Assembly (NCBI GenBank): GCA_021826605.1
Contig: JAKAZF010000093.1
Location: 1 to 8,398, forward strand
DNA from: Planctomycetota bacterium
GTDB lineage: Bacteria; Planctomycetota; Phycisphaerae; WQYP01
Reading direction: 5' to 3'
DNA length: 8,398 nucleotides
This document shows, one piece after another, positions 1 through 6,865 of the stretch. The first letter of the stretch is position 1. Each line of letters opens with the position of its first letter. A model generated the notes under the pieces. That model was not told the DNA's origin. It worked only from the letters and a program-made list of their open reading frames with translations, and searched no databases. The translations under genes and the position numbers were made by a program.

Positions 1-1
1 T

Positions 2-154
2 CTCGACCGCGTGGTGGAGCAGTGCAAGACGCTTGAAATTGATGAAGCACAGTGGAAACGCGAGCAGGATGAAACTCGCGCTTCGATGGCAGCGCAAGTA
101 CAGCCGGCTCCAACTGCTGAATCAACCGGTGAGCAGGCGGCTCCGCAGGCGTAA
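2..154 (+). CDS. C-terminal end of an unidentified protein (partial)
   Basis: An open frame enters from the left edge and stops at a TAA at 152-154, giving the last 50 residues of a protein whose start lies outside the window. The visible part begins LDRVVEQCKTLEIDEAQWKR, which looks like a charged amphipathic helix. It then becomes a low-complexity tail rich in Ala, Gln, Pro and Glu that ends in AAPQA. A disordered tail of this kind carries no family signature, and I do not recognise the protein. The frame is preferred over the overlapping Arg-rich frame at 33-218 because it gives balanced, acidic coding composition and runs uninterrupted from the edge. The stop leaves 56 bases before the next gene on the same strand, so co-transcription is possible but not shown. 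Confidence 0.55.
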   Translation, partial: LDRVVEQCKTLEIDEAQWKREQDETRASMAAQVQPAPTAESTGEQAAPQA

Positions 155-210
155 AGCGGCGTTCGTGCAAAGCGACAGCAGGACTCCACAAACGGCACGG
201 CGGGTGAAGT

Positions 211-1701
211 GTGTCTGATGACCTTTCCATTTCCAACGCTTCCCACACTGCGGACCCGATCTCGCCGGATATGCGGCACCGGCTGGCGCTGCGCGAATAT
301 CGGCAGAAATATCATCCGCAGTTGGCGCTAAGTCATAAGCGCAACCAATATTTTCATGACACCGTACATACGCTTATTGCCAACCATGTTTTACCCGGAT
401 GCAGTGTCCTGGAAATTGGATGTGGCAATGGAGATCTGCTCGCATCGCTTGCTCCGGCAATGGGCGTGGGATTGGATATTGATTCGGTTGCGGTGGAAGA
501 AGCCCGGCAGAGGCATCCGCATCTGAATTTTCATGAAACCGCCATTGAAGATATTGCCGCACTGGACCTGCCCCGGTTTGACTATGTTGTCTGCAACGGC
601 GTGTTGCAGGAAATATACGATCTGCACACGGTGTTAAACGCAATCCGGCAGGTTTGTCATGATCGTACCCGCATTATCTTCTGCACCTGCAGTCGTCTGT
701 GGACTCCCGTACTTGGCGCAGCGGAACTGCTGGGCCGCAAATTCGTTACGCCGGACGAAAACTGGCTGCCCCGCGACGAACTGGAAAATCTTCTCGTGCA
801 GGGAGGCATGCAGGTGGTGCGGCAAACGCCTGCAATTATCGCTCCGCTGGGAATTCCGGTTGTAAGCAACGCGATGAATCGGTGGATCGCGCCATTGCCC
901 GGGATCCGGCACCTGGGCTTGTCGCTGCTGACGATTGCCCGCCCCATGAATGTGGCGCCGCCGCCGCCACCGGCCCGGACCGCTTCGGTAAGTGTGGTTG
1001 TGCCGGTGCGCAATGAAGCGGGAAATATCGATGCGTTGATCCGGCGGATTCCCATGATGGCCGAGAAGCAGGAACTTATTTTTGTTGAAGGCAACAGCAC
1101 CGATGATACCTGGGCGGCGGTTAAGCGGGCGGTTGAAGCATATAACGGCCCCATGAAACTATCGGCCATGAAGCAGACGGGGCGCGGAAAAGGGGACGCC
1201 GTGCGGATGGGCTTTGCCGCCGCCACCGGTGATATTCTCATGATTCTGGACGGGGATTTGTCCGTGCCGCCCGAGGAGTTGCCGCGGTTTGTTCATGCCA
1301 TTGATCAGAATCATTGTGAATTCGCCAACGGGTCCCGCCTGATTTATCCCATGGAGGATCAGGCCATGCGGTTCCTGAACATGATTGCCAATAAATCGTT
1401 TGGAATCATATTTACCTTTCTCCTGGGACAGCGCCTGCGCGATACGCTATGCGGAACCAAAGTGTTGCGGCGTTCGGATTATCTCCGCATTGCCGCCAAT
1501 CGCGACTATTTTGGAGATTTTGACCCGTTCGGCGATTTTGATCTGCTGTTTGGTGCCGCCCGGTTGAATCTGAAGATTATGGACATACCCGTGCACTACA
1601 AACAGCGCACATACGGAGAGACCAATATTTCGCGATTTCGGCATGGCATCATGCTCTTGCGCATGTGCGCGTTTGCGGCCAGGAAAATTACATTTATTTG
1701 A
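211..1701 (+). CDS. Bifunctional SAM-dependent methyltransferase / family 2 glycosyltransferase
   Basis: A 496-residue two-domain protein. Residues about 45-245 form a class I methyltransferase. Motif I is VLEIGCGNGDLL (66-77), the acidic end of strand 2 lies in GLDID (87-91), and a strand-4-like segment is FDYVVCNGVLQEI (123-135). A linker with five prolines (250-254) leads into a GT-A family 2 glycosyltransferase of the dolichyl-phosphate-mannose-synthase-like group. That half shows SVVVPVRNEAGNI (261-273), EGNSTDDTW (293-301), the metal and nucleotide-sugar binding DGD (347-349), GSR (374-376) and DTLCGTK (411-417). Such proteins usually transfer a sugar to a lipid carrier or a surface glycan; donor, acceptor and methylation target cannot be read from sequence. 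There is no clear transmembrane anchor, only a hydrophobic patch near 392-405. The start is GTG at 211 with a weak ribosome binding site; ATG at 271 is the alternative, and both keep both domains. The fold assignments are firm and the biological role is unknown. Confidence 0.88.
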   Translation: MSDDLSISNASHTADPISPDMRHRLALREYRQKYHPQLALSHKRNQYFHDTVHTLIANHVLPGCSVLEIGCGNGDLLASLAPAMGVGLDIDSVAVEEARQRHPHLNFHETAIEDIAALDLPRFDYVVCNGVLQEIYDLHTVLNAIRQVCHDRTRIIFCTCSRLWTPVLGAAELLGRKFVTPDENWLPRDELENLLVQGGMQVVRQTPAIIAPLGIPVVSNAMNRWIAPLPGIRHLGLSLLTIARPMNVAPPPPPARTASVSVVVPVRNEAGNIDALIRRIPMMAEKQELIFVEGNSTDDTWAAVKRAVEAYNGPMKLSAMKQTGRGKGDAVRMGFAAATGDILMILDGDLSVPPEELPRFVHAIDQNHCEFANGSRLIYPMEDQAMRFLNMIANKSFGIIFTFLLGQRLRDTLCGTKVLRRSDYLRIAANRDYFGDFDPFGDFDLLFGAARLNLKIMDIPVHYKQRTYGETNISRFRHGIMLLRMCAFAARKITFI

Positions 1702-1755
1702 CGGGTCACTGAACTTCGGGCAGCATATTGACATGGTTCAATACAGGAGACTGCA

Positions 1756-2976
1756 ATGCTCAGGTTCAGCAGGTACATGGCGCGGTATTGTGTTTTAACT
1801 GTTTTGGCGTTGGCGCTTCCGATGGCTGCCGCAGCCGATGGCACCGTGGGTCCGGGAGTTCCGCCATTCACGGTCCGTCCCGGATATCGCGTAACCCTGG
1901 TGGCGCGCGGAATTGCCAACTGTCGATTTCTTCAATACGACAATCATGGCAGGCTTTTTGTCAGCGAACCCGGGCCGGGAAAGATTCTGGTCTTAAGCAA
2001 TGAAAACAGCAAGGGGCAATACACCCAAAGGCATACATTTTTAACCGGGTATCGTCTGGTTCAGGCGATGGCATATCGAGATGGTTGGCTCTGGTTTGCC
2101 ACCAGCGCAGGCGTATACAAAACGCCGGATGACGGCACACAGACCAAAGCCGGAAAAGTAACCACCATTCTAAGTGGTTTGCCGCATGGCGGAGCACACT
2201 GGTTCCGCAGCCTGCTGGTGACAAAGAAGCATTTTTACACCAGCGTGGGCGATCAGAGCAACATTGATCCATGGCATCATGCCGCGGATATTATGAAAAC
2301 CGACCGGGAGAAAATCTGGCGTTATAACCATGACGGTTCAGGTAAAACGCTCTGGTGCACCGGTATTCGTAATACCGAAAAGCTGCTTTTCCGCCCCGGT
2401 ACGCATGAGTTGTGGGGCTGTGATGAGGGCAGCGACCAGTTTGGTCATCCTTTGGGTGAGAAGTGGCCGGATCAGCCGATTACGGATCACAATCCGCCGG
2501 AGGAGTTCAATCATTACATCCGCGGTAAGTTTTATGGTCATCCGTTTATTACCGGAAACGATATTCCGCGCTATGAATATGTAAAAATGTACGAAAAAAC
2601 CGGGCATCCCAATATTATCAAACTGGCTTCGGAAACAGTGGTTCCGGCGTATGATCTGGGGGCCCATTGGAGCACCATCAGCTTTTTATTTTTTACCGAC
2701 AACAAATTTCACGGTGCCCGCATGGGCGATGCGCTGGTATGCTGCCACGGTTCCTGGGATAGCGTAAAACTTACGGGGTATCGCCTGCAATTAATTAAAT
2801 TCGATCCGTGGACCGGAAAGCCCTATGGCTCGGAAATCATGGTTTCTACGCTGGGAGATCATGGTACCAAGGTGCTGGCGCGTCCCGTGAACTGTCTGGA
2901 AGATACCGACGGTTCCGTGATTTTCAGTTCTGATTCCAATGGGTGCATCTACCGCCTGCGCTGGGTGGGCAGGTAA
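1756..2976 (+). CDS. Secreted PQQ-type sugar dehydrogenase-like beta-propeller (sorbosone dehydrogenase family)
   Basis: A 406-residue protein with a Sec signal peptide: basic MLRFSRYMAR, a hydrophobic core to about residue 24, and probable cleavage after the AAA at 25-27. The mature part matches the glucose/sorbosone dehydrogenase beta-propeller family: RPGYRVTLVARG near the start, GLPHGGAHWFRSLLV (141-155) carrying candidate active-site histidines, YTSVGDQSNID (161-171), GIRNTEKLLFRPGTHELWG (203-221) and HGSWDSVKLTGYRL (331-344). Family members use pyrroloquinoline quinone to oxidise sugars or aldehydes in the periplasm, but many environmental paralogues are uncharacterised, so the substrate and even cofactor use are open. 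No cytochrome c heme motif (CxxCH) is present, so electrons would pass to a separate acceptor. The ATG is well supported by AGGAGA at 1745-1750, five bases upstream. The gene lies 54 bases after the methyltransferase/glycosyltransferase and may share its transcript. Confidence 0.85.
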   Translation: MLRFSRYMARYCVLTVLALALPMAAAADGTVGPGVPPFTVRPGYRVTLVARGIANCRFLQYDNHGRLFVSEPGPGKILVLSNENSKGQYTQRHTFLTGYRLVQAMAYRDGWLWFATSAGVYKTPDDGTQTKAGKVTTILSGLPHGGAHWFRSLLVTKKHFYTSVGDQSNIDPWHHAADIMKTDREKIWRYNHDGSGKTLWCTGIRNTEKLLFRPGTHELWGCDEGSDQFGHPLGEKWPDQPITDHNPPEEFNHYIRGKFYGHPFITGNDIPRYEYVKMYEKTGHPNIIKLASETVVPAYDLGAHWSTISFLFFTDNKFHGARMGDALVCCHGSWDSVKLTGYRLQLIKFDPWTGKPYGSEIMVSTLGDHGTKVLARPVNCLEDTDGSVIFSSDSNGCIYRLRWVGR

Positions 2977-2977
2977 T

Positions 2978-4198
2978 TTATGTGTGATAGTCGGCGTTGA
3001 TCGTGATGTATTCGCGCGACAAGTCGCAGGTGTACACCCGGCAGGTGCCTTTACCGCCGGCTCCGAGGTTCAGCGTAATGTGAACATCGTGCTGCTGCAT
3101 GACCGCTTGAACATCCGCCAATGCAATGTCCGTCGGACGGCCATTGCGAAAGACGGATATTTTTCCCACCTGACAGTGTGCTTTATCCGGATTCATCGCG
3201 GCACCACTGTATCCGGCGGCACTGACAAAGCGTCCCCAATTGGGATCGCCGCCGTGAATGGCTGTTTTCACCAGCGGGCTGTTGGCAATGGCCATGGCCG
3301 CCCGTCGCGCGTCGGCATCGGTTGCGGCACCGGTAACATGTATAACAACCAGTTTGGTGGCCCCCTCGCCATCGGCGGCAATTTGCCGGGCCAGTGAATC
3401 GCACACACTTTCCAACGCGCGCGAAAAACTCCGCCAGGCCGACGTGCCCAGTTCGATACGCGGATTTTCCGCCAGCCCATTGGCCAAAACGGCAAATGTA
3501 TCGCTGGTGCTGGTGTGCTGGTCCACGGTCACGCAATTAAATGTACTGTCGGTGACATCCCATACGGCGGTGCGCAAGCTTGACGGACTGATGGCCGCAT
3601 CGGTTGCGACATATGCCAGCATCGTGGCCATATTCGGGGCAATCATGCCGGAGCCTTTGCAGCATCCGGCGATTGTGATCGCGCGTTTGCCGAGGTTGAA
3701 TTGAGTGCAGGCGGTTTTAATCTTGAGATCCGTGGTAAGAATACCATTGGCAAACGCTTCGCCGTGCTCTTCGCTGTTGCCGATGTTCGACGCCAGGGCG
3801 TTAATGCCCGTGCGAATTTTGTCCATCGGCAGAAAATGCCCGATGACACCGGTGCTGAAGGGAAGAACTTCGCCGGTTTGCATGGTAATACCGCGGCCGG
3901 TAAGAACCTCCGCGCTGCGTTCGCACATTTCCCGTGCGTCGATCAGGCCGCGTTTGCCGGTGCAGACATTGGCGCATCCGCTGTTAATAATGCAGGCGCT
4001 TGCGATGCCCCGTTTAATATGTTCCCGTCCCACAACCACCGGCGCGCCAACCACTTTATTGGTCGTGAATACCGCGGCCGCTGTTGCCGGAACCTCACTG
4101 ACCAGCATGGCAAGATCGGGCTTGCCGGACTGTTTGATTCCGCAGTGCATGGCTCCGGCCAGAAAGCCCTTTACCGCTGTAATGCTTCGATTTCCCAT
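2978..4198 (-). CDS. argJ: Arginine biosynthesis protein ArgJ (glutamate N-acetyltransferase)
   Basis: ArgJ moves the acetyl group from N-acetylornithine to glutamate, giving ornithine and N-acetylglutamate. Bifunctional forms also make N-acetylglutamate from acetyl-CoA; sequence alone does not settle which type this is. The 406-residue length is normal for the family. Visible hallmarks are INSGCANVCTG (71-81), the oxyanion-hole segment STGVIG (115-120), the self-cleavage site KGSGMIAPNMATML (181-194), where the Ala-Thr bond before Thr192 is cut to free the nucleophile, DGEGATK (276-282), HGGDPNWGR (315-323) and the C-terminal NADYHT with the conserved Asn and terminal Thr. The chosen ATG at 4198 has AAAGGAGG nine bases upstream; a longer frame opening at 4228 would overlap pyrB and lacks such a site. 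The gene starts 16 bases after pyrB and is probably the last of the pyrR-pyrB-argJ operon. Its stop is one base from the stop of the convergent dehydrogenase gene. Confidence 0.97.
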   Translation of the reverse strand: MGNRSITAVKGFLAGAMHCGIKQSGKPDLAMLVSEVPATAAAVFTTNKVVGAPVVVGREHIKRGIASACIINSGCANVCTGKRGLIDAREMCERSAEVLTGRGITMQTGEVLPFSTGVIGHFLPMDKIRTGINALASNIGNSEEHGEAFANGILTTDLKIKTACTQFNLGKRAITIAGCCKGSGMIAPNMATMLAYVATDAAISPSSLRTAVWDVTDSTFNCVTVDQHTSTSDTFAVLANGLAENPRIELGTSAWRSFSRALESVCDSLARQIAADGEGATKLVVIHVTGAATDADARRAAMAIANSPLVKTAIHGGDPNWGRFVSAAGYSGAAMNPDKAHCQVGKISVFRNGRPTDIALADVQAVMQQHDVHITLNLGAGGKGTCRVYTCDLSREYITINADYHT

Positions 4199-4207
4199 GG
4201 TTGACCG

Positions 4208-4215
4208 CCTCCTTT
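4208..4215 (-). promoter_or_regulatory. argJ ribosome binding site
   Basis: On the minus strand this reads AAAGGAGG, close to a perfect Shine-Dalgarno sequence. It ends nine bases before the ATG at 4198 and overlaps the last base of the pyrB stop codon. This decides the argJ start and suggests efficient re-initiation after pyrB. Confidence 0.85.
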
Positions 4216-5180
4216 CACGATACGGCATTTTGAAAACTGCCCGCGCCGATGCATAGATACAGCACGGCCATTCGCACGGCCAGGCCGTTACTTACCTGCC
4301 GGAGAACGGCGGATTTTTCACCATCGGCCACCGCGCTAGTAATTTCCAGTCCGCGGTTCATGGGGCCGGGATGCAATACCAGCACATCCTTCCGACAGCG
4401 TTTTAATCGCTGCTCATTAAGGCCAAAATATCGGCTGTATTCCCTTACGCTGGGAAAGGCCGAACTCGTGAGCCGCTCAAATTGCACGCGTAACATATTG
4501 ATGACATCCACTTCACCGAGTATGGAGTCCAGATCATGTGTAACCTTCACGCCAAATTCGGCAAAGGCTGATGGGCAAAGTGTGGTGGGGCCGACCAGTG
4601 TTACTTTGGCTCCGAGCTTGGATAACGCCCATAAATTACTGCGCGCCACGCGTGAATTGGCAATATCGCCCACAATGGCCACGTGCAGATCGCTGATTTT
4701 TTTCCCGCGCCGTTCACACGCCTCCCGCATGGTAAATAAATCCAGTAACCCCTGCGTGGGATGTTCATGGCTGCCATCGCCGGCATTAATAACGCTGCAT
4801 TGCACGAGTCTGCTCAGCACGTCCGGAGCGCCGCTGCTGCGATGCCGGATAATAATGGCGTCAACGCCCATGGCCACAATGGTGCGCGCGGTATCCACCA
4901 GCGTTTCACCCTTGCTCACGGAACTCGTGGAAACGGAAAAATCGACGACATCCGCGCTCATGCGCTGCGCCGCCAGGCGGAAGCTGGTTCTGGTGCGTGT
5001 GGAATCCTCAAAAAACAGATTTACCACCACTTTGCCGCGTAATGCCGGAACTTTCTTAATGCTGCGCGTTGACACTTCCTTCAGCGCCTGCGCGGTATCG
5101 AGAACAGCGAAAATTTCTTCACGCGAAAGCGACTCCAATGTCAGAAGATGCGGGCGGGTCCAGGTGGTTGATTGCGTCAT
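4215..5180 (-). CDS. pyrB: Aspartate carbamoyltransferase catalytic subunit PyrB
   Basis: PyrB condenses carbamoyl phosphate with aspartate to carbamoyl aspartate, the committed step of pyrimidine synthesis in the cytoplasm. The 321-residue protein has all signature motifs: the carbamoyl-phosphate loop [12 protein letters not shown] (56-67), the 80s loop [11 protein letters not shown] (87-97), IRHRSSG (111-117), [18 protein letters not shown] (131-148), [12 protein letters not shown] (171-182), MLRVQFER (229-236) in the aspartate-binding region, and [10 protein letters not shown] (270-279). No catalytic residue appears to be missing. The ATG at 5180 overlaps the pyrR stop as ATGA, with TAGGAG seven bases upstream inside pyrR, which points to translational coupling. 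No pyrI (regulatory subunit) or pyrC is adjacent; argJ follows instead. That arrangement suggests the simple trimer class, or association with a dihydroorotase encoded elsewhere; this last point is inference. Confidence 0.98.
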   Translation of the reverse strand: MTQSTTWTRPHLLTLESLSREEIFAVLDTAQALKEVSTRSIKKVPALRGKVVVNLFFEDSTRTRTSFRLAAQRMSADVVDFSVSTSSVSKGETLVDTARTIVAMGVDAIIIRHRSSGAPDVLSRLVQCSVINAGDGSHEHPTQGLLDLFTMREACERRGKKISDLHVAIVGDIANSRVARSNLWALSKLGAKVTLVGPTTLCPSAFAEFGVKVTHDLDSILGEVDVINMLRVQFERLTSSAFPSVREYSRYFGLNEQRLKRCRKDVLVLHPGPMNRGLEITSAVADGEKSAVLRQVSNGLAVRMAVLYLCIGAGSFQNAVS

Positions 5181-5737
5181 CGGCTGTCTCCTACGGAGGT
5201 TGAAGCTGTCGATTCAACAGAAACGGCGTCATCGGAATCAATGGGCTTTAAGCTCACACGCACGCGGGATGCATCGGGAATTTCCAGTCGGCGACCGACA
5301 AAATCGGCGGATATCGGATATTCTCTTCCCCCGCGATCCACCAGTACCGCCAGGCGGATAAACCGGGGACGGCCAAAATCCACCAGAGCATCCAGCGCCG
5401 CCCGCACGCTGCGGCCCGTATGCAGAACATCATCCAGCAGCAGAACCGGCCGATCATCAATTCGAAAATTCATTTCGGTTCCCATGGGAATGATAATTGA
5501 ACGATTGCCCACAACATCATCACGATACATGGTGATATCCAAGGCTCCCACGTCCAGCTTACGCCCGGTTTCATGATAAATCGCCGCAGCAATGCGCTGC
5601 GCCAGTATTTCTCCGCGCCGGCGTATGCCCACCAAAGCCAGAGGCGCTGCCGCCATAAGCTCACCGGCGGTCAAAATCTGTTGTGAAATCTGCCTTACGG
5701 TCTGCGCGATGTCGTCAGCGGCCATGTACTTCTGCAT
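5177..5737 (-). CDS. pyrR: PyrR: pyr operon RNA-binding regulator / uracil phosphoribosyltransferase
   Basis: PyrR is a phosphoribosyltransferase-fold protein that in Bacillus binds pyr mRNA when UMP is high and favours attenuation; it also converts uracil plus PRPP to UMP. This 186-residue version is near the usual length of about 180. Visible family features are [15 protein letters not shown] (35-49), DITMYRDD (67-74), the PRPP-binding loop [13 protein letters not shown] (98-110), [22 protein letters not shown] (117-138, read in pieces) and [11 protein letters not shown] (144-154). The last 14 or so residues are a Ser/Thr-rich extension. I favour the ATG at 5737; TTG at 5773 would add 12 residues but has no ribosome binding site, and ATG at 5725 is also possible. 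The gene heads the pyrR-pyrB-argJ operon and overlaps pyrB by four bases. I see no copy of the conserved PyrR-binding loop in the 80 bases before it, so RNA-level regulation of this operon is unproven. Confidence 0.93.
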   Translation of the reverse strand: MQKYMAADDIAQTVRQISQQILTAGELMAAAPLALVGIRRRGEILAQRIAAAIYHETGRKLDVGALDITMYRDDVVGNRSIIIPMGTEMNFRIDDRPVLLLDDVLHTGRSVRAALDALVDFGRPRFIRLAVLVDRGGREYPISADFVGRRLEIPDASRVRVSLKPIDSDDAVSVESTASTSVGDSR

Positions 5738-5811
5738 GTCCTTGAGATTACCCGTTGATGCGCTGCGCGGCAAGTTGGAATAAAAGATTTTGATTTTCCG
5801 GTGTTTGGGCG

Positions 5812-5842
5812 AAAAAAAGGGGCTGGCTATTCAGCCAGCCCC
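5812..5842 (-). terminator. Intrinsic terminator between the Bax inhibitor-1 gene and pyrR
   Basis: On the minus strand a perfect 10-bp GC-rich stem (5833-5842 with 5819-5828, GGGGCTGGCT paired to AGCCAGCCCC) with a four-base loop is followed at once by seven Ts (5818-5812). This is a textbook Rho-independent terminator. It lies about 40 bases after the Bax inhibitor-1 stop and about 75 bases before the pyrR start. The simplest role is to end the upstream transcript. Because pyrR follows, an attenuator role was considered, but no competing antiterminator pairing or PyrR-binding loop is visible upstream. Confidence 0.9.
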
Positions 5843-5870
5843 GGTCTGTTGATCATCCGCGCCGATAGTG

Positions 5871-5882
5871 GCCCTGCAGGGC
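5871..5882. repeat. 12-bp perfect palindrome next to a stop codon
   Basis: GCCCTGCAGGGC is its own reverse complement and sits one base beyond the stop codon of the Bax inhibitor-1 gene. With no loop it would form a poor RNA hairpin. It could be a dimeric protein site or chance; no second copy was noticed in the window. Confidence 0.4.
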
Positions 5883-5883
5883 G

Positions 5884-6612
5884 TTAATCGCGCTGGTTCC
5901 CGAACATCATAAGCATGAAGATAAACAAGTTGATGAAATCGAGATACAAATTAAATGCCGCACTGACAGCGGCCTTCTGACTGATCTGCGAACCGTCCGG
6001 GCCGGCCAGATACATAAACTTGGCCTTTTGCACGTCGTACGCGGTCAGGGCAACGAACACCAGCACGCCCACCACATTGATAAGCGCCTGCAAACCGCTG
6101 ACGTGCAGAAACCAGTTGGCAACCATAGCGATAATAACGCCCCACAGAGCCATGCCCGCATAATGTCCCAAACTGGTAAGATCACGTTTGGTTACGTAAC
6201 CATACAGAGCCATTGACCCAAATGTTCCGGCGGTGATAAAAAACGTGGACGCGATTGAGGCTTGCGTATAGATCAGAAAAAGAATTGAAAATGTCAGCCC
6301 CGTCATGGCGCTATACGCAAGAAACAACAGCGTGGCCAATCCCGCACTCATACGGTTGAGTCCGGCACCGAACCAGATGACCAAGCCGAATTGAGCAATG
6401 AACACAATCCAATACCCGCCGTTTGCCAGACCGGCTACAAACTTGGTGTTTTCCGAAATCAGTAAAGCCACGATTCCCGTAATCAGCAGCCCCACTGTCA
6501 TCCAGCCAAACACCCGGCTCATGAAATGTCGCTGTTCCAGAGCGTCCGAACGCACCCCCGGCACCAGCGAATCGTTGTAACCCGAACCGGGAGAATTAAA
6601 AAACTGACTCAT
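5884..6612 (-). CDS. Bax inhibitor-1 / YccA-YbhL family membrane protein
   Basis: A 242-residue integral membrane protein of the BI-1 (TMBIM) family, whose characterised bacterial member YetJ is a pH-sensitive calcium leak; YccA relatives restrain the FtsH protease. It has a polar N-terminus of about 30 residues followed by seven hydrophobic segments, roughly 35-53, 67-84, 90-114, 118-138, 151-169, 176-192 and 214-237. Family hallmarks are ALTAYDVQKAKFMY (188-201) and the C-terminal LYLDFINLFIFML (222-234). Asp193 and Asp225 sit where the paired acidic pH-sensor residues are expected, although that match is by motif and not by alignment. The start is ATG at 6612, preceded by AAAGGAAGG (6617-6625); TTG at 6630 is a weaker alternative. 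It diverges from infC and is cut off from pyrR by a terminator, so it is probably a single-gene unit. Its role in this organism is unknown. Confidence 0.93.
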   Translation of the reverse strand: MSQFFNSPGSGYNDSLVPGVRSDALEQRHFMSRVFGWMTVGLLITGIVALLISENTKFVAGLANGGYWIVFIAQFGLVIWFGAGLNRMSAGLATLLFLAYSAMTGLTFSILFLIYTQASIASTFFITAGTFGSMALYGYVTKRDLTSLGHYAGMALWGVIIAMVANWFLHVSGLQALINVVGVLVFVALTAYDVQKAKFMYLAGPDGSQISQKAAVSAAFNLYLDFINLFIFMLMMFGNQRD

Positions 6613-6699
6613 AAAGCCTTCCTTTGCCAATACTTAGCTTACATAACCAGCCCGCCGACGCCGCGCCGGCAGCTTGGTATGGCCATTTACACAGCCACT

Positions 6700-6728
6700 A
6701 TTATACGTATCCGCCACTGGTTTGTTTA
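6700..6728 (-). promoter_or_regulatory. Predicted sigma-70-type promoter of the Bax inhibitor-1 gene
   Basis: On the minus strand TAAACA (6728-6723, four of six matches to the -35 consensus) is followed after 17 bases by a perfect TATAAT (6705-6700). The start point would lie near 6692, giving a leader of about 80 bases with a GC-rich stretch at 6651-6670 ahead of the ribosome binding site. Confidence 0.55.
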
Positions 6729-6769
6729 TAACGCGTCCGAAAAAAATATTAAAAAGCCACACAGCGCTT

Positions 6770-6798
6770 TTGACTCCGGGGCTATAATACGTTACAAA
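6770..6798 (+). promoter_or_regulatory. Predicted promoter region of infC
   Basis: TTGACT (6770-6775) lies 17 bases before TACAAA (6793-6798), a fair sigma-70-like pair. A perfect TATAAT also lies at 6783-6788, but the hexamer 17 bases before it (CACAGC) is not -35-like, so two overlapping start points are possible. Either gives an infC leader of about 55-75 bases. The region is AT-rich (6721-6755) relative to its surroundings. Confidence 0.5.
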
Positions 6799-6849
6799 TA
6801 CCCGGATATGGAATGCTTGGTGGGTTCAAGACCGCCGGCAGGGGTTTTC

Positions 6850-6865
6850 AGGAGCATTGACTATT
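6850..6865 (+). promoter_or_regulatory. infC ribosome binding site and probable AUU start codon
   Basis: AGGAG at 6850-6854 is eight bases before the in-frame ATT at 6863-6865 but only two bases before the in-frame TTG at 6857-6859. Two bases is too close for initiation, while eight is ideal. AUU is the known unusual start codon of infC in enterobacteria, where IF-3 rejects it and so limits its own synthesis. The spacing is seen directly; the regulatory role is taken from that family knowledge. Confidence 0.65.

Noticed and set aside
33..218. A 61-codon + strand frame near the left edge
   Set aside because: It is very Arg-rich, overlaps the better edge-spanning frame and the start of the next gene, and looks like an out-of-frame reading.
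657..1241. A 194-codon open frame on the - strand within the methyltransferase/glycosyltransferase gene
   Set aside because: The opposite strand encodes clear catalytic motifs through the same bases; the peptide has low-complexity Ser/Arg/Gly content.
1728..1733. A perfect TTGACA upstream of the dehydrogenase gene
   Set aside because: A -10 box 17 bases away would fall on the start codon and reads CTGCAA; no usable -10 is present, so it is probably chance.
4249..5361. A 370-codon open frame on the + strand opposite pyrB and pyrR
   Set aside because: It is antisense to two genes with complete family motifs. Its peptide is a Ser/Arg-rich composition typical of a mirror frame, with no domain features.
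5843..5883. An antiterminator able to compete with the hairpin before pyrR
   Set aside because: Only four- to five-base complementarity (GCCA with TGGC) was found upstream, too little to compete with a 10-bp GC-rich stem.
6770..6788. TTGACT and TATAAT taken as a single promoter
   Set aside because: The gap is only seven bases, far too short for one sigma-70 promoter; the TTGACT was instead paired with TACAAA at 17 bases.
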